Source of the DNA: a bacterium
GTDB lineage: Bacteria > CG2-30-53-67 > CG2-30-70-394
DNA length: 28,796 bases
NCBI GenBank assembly: GCA_024278555.1
Contig: JAJRSX010000046.1
Span: 1-28,796 of the forward strand
Direction: 5' to 3'
The notes beneath the pieces were generated by a model. It was not told the DNA's origin and did not search any database. It saw nothing but the letters and a program-made list of their open reading frames with translations. Shown here piece by piece: positions 11,914 through 20,242 of the stretch. Positions within the stretch are counted from its first letter, which is position 1; every line of letters starts with the position of its first letter. Made by a program: the position numbers and the translations under genes.

Positions 11914-13044
11914 TCAACGCCGATGGCGGTCGTTGGGCCGCTGCACGGGGGGACCGTGCTCCACCTCCTCGCCGCCGGCGACGATGCCGCGGTAGCGCAG
12001 CGCGAAGTCCGCCGGGCGGGTGGCGTGGGCGAGGGCCTCCTCGAAGGTGACCGCGCCGGCGGCAAGGAGGTCGGCGAGGGCCTGGTCGAAGGTCTGCATC
12101 CCATACGGGGTGCGACCGCCGGCGATCGCGTCGGGGATCTCGTGCAGCCGGTCACGGCGGATCAGGTCACGGACCCGGTCGGTGACCACCATCACCTCGC
12201 ACGCCGGCACCCGCCCGTCACCCTCCGCCCGCGGCACCAGACGCTGGCTCACCACCGCCCGCAGGCAGGCGGCGAGCTGCACCCGGGCGGCATCGCGGCC
12301 GTCGTCAGGGAAGGTGACGAGGATCCGGTGGACCGTCTCCGCCGCCTCCTTGGTGTGCAGGGTGGTGAGGACCAGGTGGCCGGTCTCGGCGGCGAGCATG
12401 GCGGTGGCGATCGTCTCCCGGTCGCGGAGCTCGCCGATGAGGATCACGTCCGGATCCTGGCGCAGGGCCTCCACCACCCCGGTGGCGAAGGAGGCGGCGT
12501 CCAGCCCGATCTCCCGCTGGGTGATGTGGCTGCGCTCGTCCCGGTGGAGGATCTCCACCGGATCCTCCAGGGTGGTGATGGTCAGCGGGTAGGCGCGGTT
12601 GATGTAGTCCACCATCGCCGCCAGGGTGGTCGACTTGCCGGCGCCGGTAGCGCCGGTGATGACCACCAGGCCGGCGCGCGGCACGCACAGGGATTCCACC
12701 ACCTCCGGCAGGTCGAGCTCGGCGAGCGACGGCGCCCTGGCGAGGACATGGCGGAAGACGAACGCCGGGGTGCCGGCCTGGCGGAAGCAGGCGAGGCGGA
12801 ACCGTTCACCGGCGGGGTCGGTGTAGGCGAGGTCCACCGCCCGCAGGGAGTTGAGGCGCGCCTCCTCTACTTCCGTAAGCAGCCCCGCCACCCAACGATC
12901 GACCGTTGCCTCGGTCAGCGGCGGGGCGTCGCTGGCACGGACCGTCCCGTCGACCCGGACAAGCGGCGGCGCCCCCACCTTCAGGTGGAGGTCCGAGGCC
13001 CCCGCCGCCACCATCTCCGCCAACAGACGGTGAAGCCCCTCCAT
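11914..13044 (-). CDS. Type IV pilus retraction ATPase, PilT/PilU family
   Basis: Hexameric ATPases of this family power pilus retraction and twitching motility. The 376-residue protein shows the N-terminal ASDLHLKVGAPPLVRVDG segment, Walker A GATGAGKS (131-138), the Asp box ITTLEDPVEILH, the Walker B region DPDVILIGELRDRET and the His box GHLVLTTLHT. The C-terminal GMQTFDQALADL segment is followed by an EEAL-type stretch that resembles PilU more than PilT, but I would not separate them by eye. It begins 9 nt after the recA stop, so recA and this gene are probably one transcript. No other pilus gene is in the window. The last 25 or so residues are a basic, Pro-rich tail. Confidence 0.92.
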   Translation of the reverse strand: MEGLHRLLAEMVAAGASDLHLKVGAPPLVRVDGTVRASDAPPLTEATVDRWVAGLLTEVEEARLNSLRAVDLAYTDPAGERFRLACFRQAGTPAFVFRHVLARAPSLAELDLPEVVESLCVPRAGLVVITGATGAGKSTTLAAMVDYINRAYPLTITTLEDPVEILHRDERSHITQREIGLDAASFATGVVEALRQDPDVILIGELRDRETIATAMLAAETGHLVLTTLHTKEAAETVHRILVTFPDDGRDAARVQLAACLRAVVSQRLVPRAEGDGRVPACEVMVVTDRVRDLIRRDRLHEIPDAIAGGRTPYGMQTFDQALADLLAAGAVTFEEALAHATRPADFALRYRGIVAGGEEVEHGPPVQRPNDRHRR

Positions 13045-13053
13045 CCCCGTGGC

Positions 13054-14076
<1,023 letters not shown>

Positions 14077-14261
14077 CGTCTGCTCCATCGTAAGGTAAGA
14101 ATTTGGACCGCCGCGACTCTACCACGGCCTCGGGGGGCCGGGAACGGGGGCCCCACACCCACCATCGTCGGTTGGATCCTCTCTGCGTTAATACCCCCCA
14201 CTCGGCACGCCCCCCCCGGCCCATTTTCTTCATGCTCTTTTATGGCAAAAAACGAATCACA

Positions 14262-14315
14262 TTTTTCCGATGCCGTTCTCTGTGTCCTCTGTGTCCTCTG
14301 TGTCTCGGTGGTGAA
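14262..14315. repeat. Dispersed repeat with tandem TCCTCTGTG units (TTCTCTGTGTC...GGTGGTGAAA)
   Basis: This sequence matches the right arm of the inverted repeat at 21162-21194, including the flanking TTTTCCGATG. The CTCTGTGTC unit occurs in tandem here. Its reverse complement is the widespread TTCACCACNGAGACAC repeat of environmental bacterial genomes. It lies in the 469-bp space between recA and the TsaC-like gene (14077-14545). The rest of that space contains a short hairpin with CAATGGGC/GCCCATC sides near 14400-14440 and no gene. Confidence 0.65.
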
Positions 14316-14501
14316 ATCAGCCTTCCAGGCTCGCACCGTGATCACCCGGTGACTCCCTCGACCCGGTTGCCCCCCCGGAAATGCTGCCCTCTTTTCGATT
14401 GCCCATCGTCAGTCATGAGCTGGGGGCAATGGGCATTTCTTGTGATGACGGCGTCGGTCGGCTGAAGCCGGCCCTACGGTCTGGTCACCCCATCTTGTTT
14501 C

Positions 14502-14532
14502 CGTTGAGCCGCTGAGTGCTGACAGCCGATTG
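14502..14532. repeat. GCTGA-rich degenerate repeat upstream of the TsaC-like gene
   Basis: GTTGAGCCGCTGAGTGCTGA followed by CAGCCGATTGCC: degenerate GCTGA units 14 nt before the start codon, related to the repeats before apt and the CvpA gene. Confidence 0.4.
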
Positions 14533-14545
14533 CCCGCCGTGAACA

Positions 14546-15151
14546 ATGGACGCCATGGAAGACTTTGATTTCAGCGACGCCCTTGCCCACCTGCGCGGCG
14601 GCGGGATCGTTGTCTACCCCACCGGCTCGGTCCTCGCCGCCGGGGTGCTGGCCACCGATACCGCCGCGATGGCCCGCCTCGCCGCCCTTGTGGCGCGGCC
14701 GGCGAGCAAGCCGTTCGGGGTGATCGTCGCCGACCTCGACGCCCTCGCCCCCCTCCACCTCACCCTCGGTCCGGTGGAGCTGCGCCTCGCCCACCACTTC
14801 TGGCCCGGCGCCCTGAGCCTCATCCTCACGGTCCCGCCGGACAGCCCCCTGGCCGCCACCTACCCCGGGGCCACGGTGGCGGTACGCATCCCGCCCCACG
14901 CCCTTGCCCGCGGCCTCGCCCGCGCCGCCGGTGGGGCGATCACCGCGACCAGCGCGAACCGATCCGGCCACCCGCCGGTGACCACCGCCGAGGGGCTCGG
15001 CCCGTGGTGGCGGGAGGCCGGCGCCCACATCCTTTCCGGCGAGGCCGGCGGCCTCGCCCCCTCCACCGTCGCCGACTGCCGCACCGGCGAGATCGAGATC
15101 GTCCGCCCGGGCCGCCTGCCGCGCGAGGTCTTGGTCGCGGCGCTGGGGTAG
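14546..15151 (+). CDS. TsaC/Sua5/YrdC-domain protein (threonylcarbamoyl-AMP synthase-like)
   Basis: The family makes threonylcarbamoyl-AMP from Thr, bicarbonate and ATP for tRNA t6A37. The 201-residue protein covers one YrdC domain: GGIVVYPTGSV near 17-27, the ARPASKPFGVIV segment near 51-62, WPGALSLIL near 90, VAVRIP near 111 and TSANRSG near 133. Canonical PTE(T/A)V(Y/F)GLG is altered to PTGSVLAAG, and the first Lys of the KxR substrate motif reads Val (VAR), so activity on the standard substrate is uncertain. ATG at 14546 is used; a second ATG follows 9 nt on. No good ribosome site. It converges on chrA, sharing a palindrome at the stops. Confidence 0.8.
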   Translation: MDAMEDFDFSDALAHLRGGGIVVYPTGSVLAAGVLATDTAAMARLAALVARPASKPFGVIVADLDALAPLHLTLGPVELRLAHHFWPGALSLILTVPPDSPLAATYPGATVAVRIPPHALARGLARAAGGAITATSANRSGHPPVTTAEGLGPWWREAGAHILSGEAGGLAPSTVADCRTGEIEIVRPGRLPREVLVAALG

Positions 15152-15172
15152 GGCGCGCGCGGCGCGCCCTAC
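15148..15172. terminator. Perfect palindrome holding both stop codons of convergent genes
   Basis: GTAGGGCGCGC at 15148-15158 and GCGCGCCCTAC at 15162-15172 form an 11-bp perfect stem with a 3-nt loop. The TsaC-like stop TAG (15149-15151) and the chrA stop TAG (15169-15171, minus strand) lie at mirror positions in the two arms. It could act as a 3'-end stem on either transcript; no U-tract follows. Confidence 0.7.
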
Positions 15173-16356
15173 AGCAGCCACGCCGCGACCGCAGCGCCGC
15201 CGGCCACCACCCACAGGAGGTCGACGCCGCGCCACAGGGCGACCAGGGCCGCCACCGCCACCGCCGCGGCCACCGGCGACCACGGGGTGGTCTGGAGGAA
15301 GTGGAGCAGGACCGCCGCCAGGAGGCCGACGAAGGTGGCCAGGACCCCGCGCAGGGCCCGCTGCACCCAGACGCTGCCGCGCAACCGGTCGAGGTGGGAG
15401 GCGGCGGCGAGGAGGACGACCAGCGACGGGGTGAGCATCGCCACCGTCGCCACCACCGCCCCACCGATCCCGGCGACGAGCTGGCCGACAAAGGTGGCGG
15501 TGATGACGATCGGCCCCGGGGTCACCTGCCCCAGGGCGATGCCGTCCATGAAGGTGGCCAAATCGAGCCAGTGGCGCACCTCCACCACCTCGTGGAGGAG
15601 CAGCGGCAGCGAGGCGTAGCCGCCGCCAAAGGCGAAGAGGTCGACGCGCACCATCAGGGCGGCGAGGTGGAAGAGGGAGGGGGCGAGGAAGTAGAGGAGG
15701 GTGAGGAGGAGGGCGAGGCCGGTGGCGAGGGCCACGGCGGTGCGGGTGGCGCCTGAGGTCGGCGCCGCCGCGTTCACGGGTGGCTCGGTGGGTGTCACTC
15801 CACGGAAGAGGGAGAGGCCGAGGAGCGCGGCGACCGCGATGGCGACGATGGGCGAGCCGCCGGCGGCGAGAAATCCACCGGCGGCGACCGCCAGGGAGAG
15901 GTCACGCGGGTCGTGGACCACCTTGCGGCCGAAGGAGAGGGTGGCGTGGGCGACGATGGCGCAGACGATCGCCTTCAGGCCGATGAAGGCGGCGGCCACC
16001 GCGGCCAGGTCGTGGGCCCCTTCGTAGAGGTGGGCGAAGAGGACCATGATGGCGAAGGCGGGGAGGCCGAAGCCGAGGTAGGCGGCGAGCGCCCCGCGCG
16101 CACCGCCGGCGCGCAGCCCGGCATAGGCCGCGGCCTGCATCGCAGTCGCCCCCGGAATGGTCTGGCACAGGGCGACGCCGTCGGAGAATGCGTCCTCTGC
16201 CACCCAGCGCCGCCGTACCACCACCGCCTCGCGGATGTAGGCGACCATCGCCGGTCCGCCAAAGGCGGTGAGGCCGAGGCGCAGGAAGAGGCGAAAGAGG
16301 GCCCATACTGGGACCGGGGCGGGGACCGGCGTCGTGGTTGGCGTCTGCCGCTCCAT
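15169..16356 (-). CDS. chrA: Chromate transporter, long-chain ChrA (CHR family)
   Basis: Inner-membrane chromate efflux protein of the two-domain type. The 395-residue protein is a tandem of two homologous CHR halves: the first with FLRLGLTAFGGPAMVAYIRE (about 25-45) and CQTIPGATAMQ, the second with FAFGGGYASLPLL and ALGQVTPGPIVITATFVG. There are roughly ten to twelve hydrophobic segments, and a linker near residue 200-215 joins the halves. An in-frame GTG at 16380 could add 8 residues; I use the ATG at 16354-16356. Neither has a clear ribosome site. No chrB regulator is adjacent. Family members may carry other anions, so chromate is inferred from homology. Confidence 0.92.
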   Translation of the reverse strand: MERQTPTTTPVPAPVPVWALFRLFLRLGLTAFGGPAMVAYIREAVVVRRRWVAEDAFSDGVALCQTIPGATAMQAAAYAGLRAGGARGALAAYLGFGLPAFAIMVLFAHLYEGAHDLAAVAAAFIGLKAIVCAIVAHATLSFGRKVVHDPRDLSLAVAAGGFLAAGGSPIVAIAVAALLGLSLFRGVTPTEPPVNAAAPTSGATRTAVALATGLALLLTLLYFLAPSLFHLAALMVRVDLFAFGGGYASLPLLLHEVVEVRHWLDLATFMDGIALGQVTPGPIVITATFVGQLVAGIGGAVVATVAMLTPSLVVLLAAASHLDRLRGSVWVQRALRGVLATFVGLLAAVLLHFLQTTPWSPVAAAVAVAALVALWRGVDLLWVVAGGAAVAAWLL

Positions 16357-16434
16357 GGTCGGGGAGGGTAGCCCGATCACCGGGGTGATGCGCCCGGAAT
16401 CATCGGCCCTGCCGGCGGCGGCATCGGGGCCGCG

Positions 16435-17100
16435 TCAAAAGTCCTCCCACTCGTCTCTCCCACCGGTGCGGCTGACAGGAGGGGAGCGGCGTGCGGCCTG
16501 CGGCGAGGCGACCGGCGTCACCGGCGGCGCCGGAACCTGGTCCCCTTCGTTCGCCGCCGGGCGGAGGCGTTCGTAGACCTTCACCTTGGCGGCGAGGGCG
16601 GTGGTGAGCTCCTGACTCCGGGCGAGGAGCCCGAGGTTGGTGTGGTCCACCACCTCAATGGCAGGGCCAAGGGCATCACCCCCGGCGATCGCCCTGTTCA
16701 CCGCCGCGTGAAACGGGGTCCACACCGCACGGACCGCCACCGCTCGCTGTGCAATGGCGCCCCCCATCTGCTCGAAGTGGGCGACCGTTTTCTCGAACGC
16801 GGTCGCGGTCTGGCGCAGGTCCTCCACCGCGGCCTTCGCCGCCGCCTTGTCGGTATCGGTGGCCATGATCAGGCCTCCCACCGTCTTGGCCATCTTCTGG
16901 CTGTACATCCCTTGCCGGCCCGCGGAATCCAACGCCGCGCCGAGGTTTCCAAGAAGGATGGTGAGGATGAGGGTGATCGCGGCGAGACCACTGATCGCCC
17001 CGACCCCGAGGATTGCGGAGCGGTTGAAACGGGGAAGCCGCTCGAGGACTGCGCGCAGGCGGGCGTCGGTGGCCTGGGAGGGGAATGCAGTCATGGTCAT
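16435..17100 (-). CDS. Membrane protein with PilJ-N (type IV pilus chemoreceptor sensor) domain and C-terminal EWEDF
   Basis: The 221-residue protein has one N-terminal membrane segment (about 30-52) and then a PilJ/NarX-type sensor helix bundle; AGRQGMYSQKMAKT (about 59-72) matches its AGRQRMLSQRMAK signature. No HAMP domain, second membrane segment, kinase or methyl-accepting hairpin follows. After about residue 175 comes a Pro/Ala-rich linker ending in EWEDF, which fits the xWxxF CheR-docking pentapeptide at chemoreceptor C termini. With one N-terminal segment, that tail should be periplasmic, which argues against CheR binding. The start at 17098-17100 is chosen; an upstream ATG at 17157 lacks a ribosome site. 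It is divergent from the ANTAR regulator. Confidence 0.75.
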   Translation of the reverse strand: MTMTAFPSQATDARLRAVLERLPRFNRSAILGVGAISGLAAITLILTILLGNLGAALDSAGRQGMYSQKMAKTVGGLIMATDTDKAAAKAAVEDLRQTATAFEKTVAHFEQMGGAIAQRAVAVRAVWTPFHAAVNRAIAGGDALGPAIEVVDHTNLGLLARSQELTTALAAKVKVYERLRPAANEGDQVPAPPVTPVASPQAARRSPPVSRTGGRDEWEDF

Positions 17101-17219
17101 GGCTCGCTCGCGATGGGATGATGACGTGGGGAGCCCCGTCTTGGCCGAGATGCACATGTGGAACAGGTGCGACGTGGGGGGGGCCGCAGACCTCTTGAAC
17201 GCGCTGTCCTATGCCTAAC

Positions 17220-17304
17220 GTGGCCAGGCGGCTTCTCGGCCTGAAGACCGGCATCGCCACGGTCCGGGGTGGCGACTGCGTCGTCGAGGCGGCGATTGGG
17301 CCTC
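17220..17304 (+). repeat. Paired-hairpin repeat, copy A (upstream of the ANTAR regulator gene)
   Basis: This 85-nt sequence is similar along its length to 20092-20183. It contains hairpin CAGGC-(9 nt)-GCCTG at 17225-17243 and hairpin GAGGC-(9 nt)-GCCTC at 17286-17304; between them is CGCCAC/GTGGCG, able to form a third stem. It lies 135 nt before the ANTAR gene in its leader region. The rest of the 339-bp interval 17101-17439 shows no supported gene; a 75-codon frame (17211-17438) covers it but has no ribosome site. Confidence 0.55.
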
Positions 17305-17439
17305 AGACCTCTACCCTTTCGGCGGGGTGGGTACATGGACTTGAGCGATTTTGTTGCGCTCTGCAGCGGACTCTCTCATCGTTGCCCACTTGGGTGGAAT
17401 CAGGGCCGGGAGGCCTGCGAGCAATGAGGAGGAGATGAC

Positions 17440-18042
17440 ATGGAGAGACGGAAGATCCTGGTGGCCGAGGACGACCGCCTCGTCCTCGCCACCCTGGTGG
17501 AGGGGATCGAGCGTGCGGGCTTCGAGGTCGAGGCGGTGGACAACGGGCGTGAGGCGGTGGCCCGCGCCGAGGGCGCCCACTTCGATCTGGCGATCCTCGA
17601 CGTGCGCATGCCCGAGATGTCCGGCCTGGAGGTCGCCCACCGGCTCCGTGAGCACTGCCCGGTGATCATCCTCTCCGCCTACTCGGATGCGGAGGTAGTG
17701 GAGGCGGCTATCCGTGAGGGGGCGGTGGGCTACCTGGTGAAGCCGGTGGATGTCACGCAGCTCATCCCGGCGGTGGAGACGGCCCTGGCGCGGAGCGCCG
17801 ACCTACGGCGCCTGGCGGCGGTCGAGCACCACCTGAACCACGCCCTGAGCCAGGGGCGGGAGATCAGCGTCGCCGTCGGGCTGGTGATGGAGCGCCACGC
17901 GGTGAGCCAGAAGGAGGCCTTCGAGGCGATGCGCTGCCGCGCGCGCTCGTGCCGGATGAAGCTGGCGGAGGTGGCGCAGCAGATGGTGGCCGCGGCGGAG
18001 ACGGTGAACGCCTTCGGCTGCAAGGAGACGGCGAAGCCGTAG
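17440..18042 (+). CDS. Response regulator with ANTAR RNA-binding output domain
   Basis: The 200-residue protein has a receiver domain (about 5-118) with acidic pair EDD (10-12), acceptor Asp54 (AILDVRMPEMSG) and Lys101 (LVKPVD). An ANTAR helical domain follows (about 130-185: ISVAVGLVMERHAVSQKEAFEAM, then RARS and LAEVAQQMV), as in AmiR, NasR and EutV. Such proteins bind paired RNA hairpins and prevent transcription termination when phosphorylated. GGAGGAG 5 nt before the ATG fixes the start. The GAF hybrid kinase 227 bp downstream on the same strand is the likely partner. The hairpin repeats on each side are candidate RNA targets, by inference only. Confidence 0.93.
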   Translation: MERRKILVAEDDRLVLATLVEGIERAGFEVEAVDNGREAVARAEGAHFDLAILDVRMPEMSGLEVAHRLREHCPVIILSAYSDAEVVEAAIREGAVGYLVKPVDVTQLIPAVETALARSADLRRLAAVEHHLNHALSQGREISVAVGLVMERHAVSQKEAFEAMRCRARSCRMKLAEVAQQMVAAAETVNAFGCKETAKP

Positions 18043-18124
18043 TACGGGGTTGGGTCGCTTCCTCGGACATCATCCGAAGGTAGACCCCGGAGACCTCAAG
18101 TCGCTCGATGACGGGACGATGAGG

Positions 18125-18152
18125 GGCGGGACGAGCCGGCTCAAATCCCGCC
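18125..18152 (+). repeat. Nested hairpin between regulator and kinase genes
   Basis: GGCGGGA (18125-18131) pairs with TCCCGCC (18146-18152) around an inner self-complementary GAGCCGGCTC (18133-18142). It lies in the 227-bp gap 18043-18269. A small stem TCGGA-CATCA-TCCGA also occurs near 18062-18076, just after the regulator stop. These could attenuate readthrough into the kinase gene. Confidence 0.4.
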
Positions 18153-18269
18153 GGATCGCCGTCCGCGCCACCCCGACCTCCCGGGTGGCACCCCTCTTCA
18201 GGCCGCAGACCCGCCTTGGATGGATCCACCGGTGGCGTGCGCCAGCCCCGGTCCACGCAGGCGGTTCCG

Positions 18270-20117
18270 ATGGCGACGACTCCGAAGCCCCTCCCTCTAC
18301 CCAACTCTCTTGCGGCCCAGCAGGCGGTCCTCAACGGCCTCCTGCGTCTCGGCGTCGAGCCGATGCCCTTGAAGGATCTCCTCGTCCGCGCCCTCGACGA
18401 GATCCTCGCCATCCCGTGGCTCCCCCTCAGCCCCACCGCCGCCCTCTTCCTCACCGGCGCAGAGCCGGAGGTCCTGGAGCTGGCGGCGGAGCGCAACCTG
18501 CCACCGGAGCTGTGCCGTCAGTGCCGCCGCGTCCCCTTCGGCCGCTGCCTCTGCGGCCGCGCCGCGGCGACCCGGACCACGCAGTTCGCCGCCTGTCTCG
18601 ACGAGCGCCACGAGACCACCTATGCCGGGATCGCGCCCCACGGCCACTACAGCCTGCCCCTCCGCCACGGGGCGGCGCTCCTCGGCATCCTCACCCTCTA
18701 CCTCCCCGACGGGCACACCCCGGCGGAGGGAGAGCTCCTCTTCCTGGAGGCGGTGGCCAACGCCCTGGCGAAGCTCATCGCCCACGTTCGCGTTGAGGAG
18801 GAGCTCGTCGAGGCGATGGAACGGGCACAGGATGCCAGCCGCATGAAGAGCGCCTTCCTGGCGGTGATGGGCCACGAGATCCGTACCCCACTCAATGGTG
18901 TCCTGGGGATGGTCGATCTCCTCCTACACACCGCGCTTACGGAGGAGCAGGAGGGGTACGCCCGCACCGCGCAGACCTCCGCCACCACCCTCCTGGCGCT
19001 GCTCAATGACTGTCTCGACCTATCGAAGGTCGAGGCCGGCGACCTGGTGCTGGAACAACGAGAGCTCGATCCCCTCGCGGTGGTCGCAACCGCCCTCGAC
19101 GTGGTCGCACCGCTGGCGATGGAGAAGGGGGTGGAGCTGGCCGCCCTCGCCGAGGCCGACCTCCCGGCCACGGTGGTGGGAGATGAGACGCGCCTGCGCC
19201 AGGTCCTCATCAACCTCCTCGGCAACGCGGTGAAGTTCACCGACACCGGCGGCGAGGTCGTGGTAGAGGTGGGGAGCAGGCGGCAGGAGGAGGGCACCCT
19301 CCTCTACGCGGCGGTGCGCGATACGGGGATCGGGGTGGCGTCCGAGGTCGTGGATCACCTCTTCGAAGACTTTGTCCAGGCGGACCCGTCCTCCACACGC
19401 CGCCATGGTGGCGGCGGCCTGGGGCTTACCATCTCGCGGAAGCTCGTGGAGCTCATGGGCGGAGAGATCCATGTGGAGTCCGCCCCCGGGGAGGGCTCCA
19501 CCTTCTGCTTCACCGCCCGTGTCACCGACCCGTCACCGCCCCATCCGCTGCCCGCCGGGCTCGCCGCGAGGCAGATCCTCCTCACCCCTCCGGGGAGCAC
19601 CACCACGACGGCGGCGGCGGAGCAGCTCCGCCGGTGGGGGGGCACGGTGGTGTGGGCGGCGGGCCCCGAACGGGTGGGGTCGGTGGTGGAGCAGGGAGCC
19701 CGGATCGGCCGGCCCACCGACGTGCTGATCGTCGATCGCGACCACACGCCGCGACTCGCGGAGCTCTACCGGCGGCTCGCGGCCATGTCTGCCACCGTAG
19801 CCCCGGCGATCCTCGAGGTCGGCTGGGGGGGGATGGAGGCAACGTTGGGTGGTGCCACCGCCGGCCTCACCCTCCACCGCCTCCCACAGCCACTCCATCC
19901 GGCCGCCCTGCGCGCGGCCCTCACCACCCTCCCATGGGGACCTCCTCCACGGAGGGCGGACCGCAACCCCGCCGGACCCCGCACCATCGGCCGTTCGAAC
20001 AGACCCCCGGCGCGGACCGCCCCGGCGACATCGGAATCCCCCCGGCGCTCTCTTCTCGATCGGTTAGACCCTCTACGTGCGCCTCGGCTGAGTGGACCAG
20101 GCGACTTCTGGGCCTGA
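18270..20117 (+). CDS. GAF-domain hybrid histidine kinase with degenerate receiver
   Basis: The 615-residue protein has no membrane segment. A GAF-like domain (about 30-175) carries a cysteine cluster: Cys82, 85, 93, 95 and 109 (LCRQCRRVPFGRCLCGRAA), followed by RHE and HGHY. A HisKA domain follows with His202 (VMGHEIRTPLNG), then a HATPase with DTGIGV and GGGLGLTISR. A last domain (about 434-555) resembles a receiver, but its usual acidic pair is replaced by Thr/Pro residues; Asp489 (VLIVDRD) remains, so it is probably a pseudo-receiver. The tail is basic and low-complexity. The ATG at 18270 gives a natural N terminus; an in-frame TTG at 18216 is less likely. Its probable partner is the ANTAR regulator. 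Confidence 0.88.
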   Translation: MATTPKPLPLPNSLAAQQAVLNGLLRLGVEPMPLKDLLVRALDEILAIPWLPLSPTAALFLTGAEPEVLELAAERNLPPELCRQCRRVPFGRCLCGRAAATRTTQFAACLDERHETTYAGIAPHGHYSLPLRHGAALLGILTLYLPDGHTPAEGELLFLEAVANALAKLIAHVRVEEELVEAMERAQDASRMKSAFLAVMGHEIRTPLNGVLGMVDLLLHTALTEEQEGYARTAQTSATTLLALLNDCLDLSKVEAGDLVLEQRELDPLAVVATALDVVAPLAMEKGVELAALAEADLPATVVGDETRLRQVLINLLGNAVKFTDTGGEVVVEVGSRRQEEGTLLYAAVRDTGIGVASEVVDHLFEDFVQADPSSTRRHGGGGLGLTISRKLVELMGGEIHVESAPGEGSTFCFTARVTDPSPPHPLPAGLAARQILLTPPGSTTTTAAAEQLRRWGGTVVWAAGPERVGSVVEQGARIGRPTDVLIVDRDHTPRLAELYRRLAAMSATVAPAILEVGWGGMEATLGGATAGLTLHRLPQPLHPAALRAALTTLPWGPPPRRADRNPAGPRTIGRSNRPPARTAPATSESPRRSLLDRLDPLRAPRLSGPGDFWA

Positions 20118-20183
20118 AAAACAGCACCACCAGAAGGCAAGTTGGCGACTGGTGTGCGGTTGAGGAGGCGAGCGTTGGGCCTC
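20092..20183 (+). repeat. Paired-hairpin repeat, copy B (overlapping the kinase 3' end)
   Basis: This is similar to 17220-17304. Hairpin CAGGC-(9 nt)-GCCTG is at 20098-20116 and hairpin GAGGC-(9 nt)-GCCTC at 20165-20183. The kinase stop codon (20115-20117) lies inside the first stem, so the last residues GDFWA are encoded by the repeat. The middle part can form CACCA/TGGTG. No plus-strand gene follows until 22710. The gap 20118-20242 holds nothing else seen. Confidence 0.55.
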
Positions 20184-20242
20184 CATGGCTCCCCTTATCG
20201 GAGAGTAATCCGGTATTCCTCTACACTATCTCGTGTTTGGGC

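Noticed and set aside
14089-14260. LexA operator upstream of recA
   Set aside because: No CTG-N10-CAG and no GAAC/GTTC pair with correct spacing was found.
17211-17240. Integron attC site (GCCTAAC resembles RYYYAAC)
   Set aside because: No matching GTTRRRY partner at the proper distance, no integrase gene, and copy B lacks the motif.
17211-17438. A 75-codon plus-strand gene before the ANTAR regulator
   Set aside because: No ribosome site and no homology recognised; it overlaps the hairpin repeat. The possible coding signal is listed as a finding instead.
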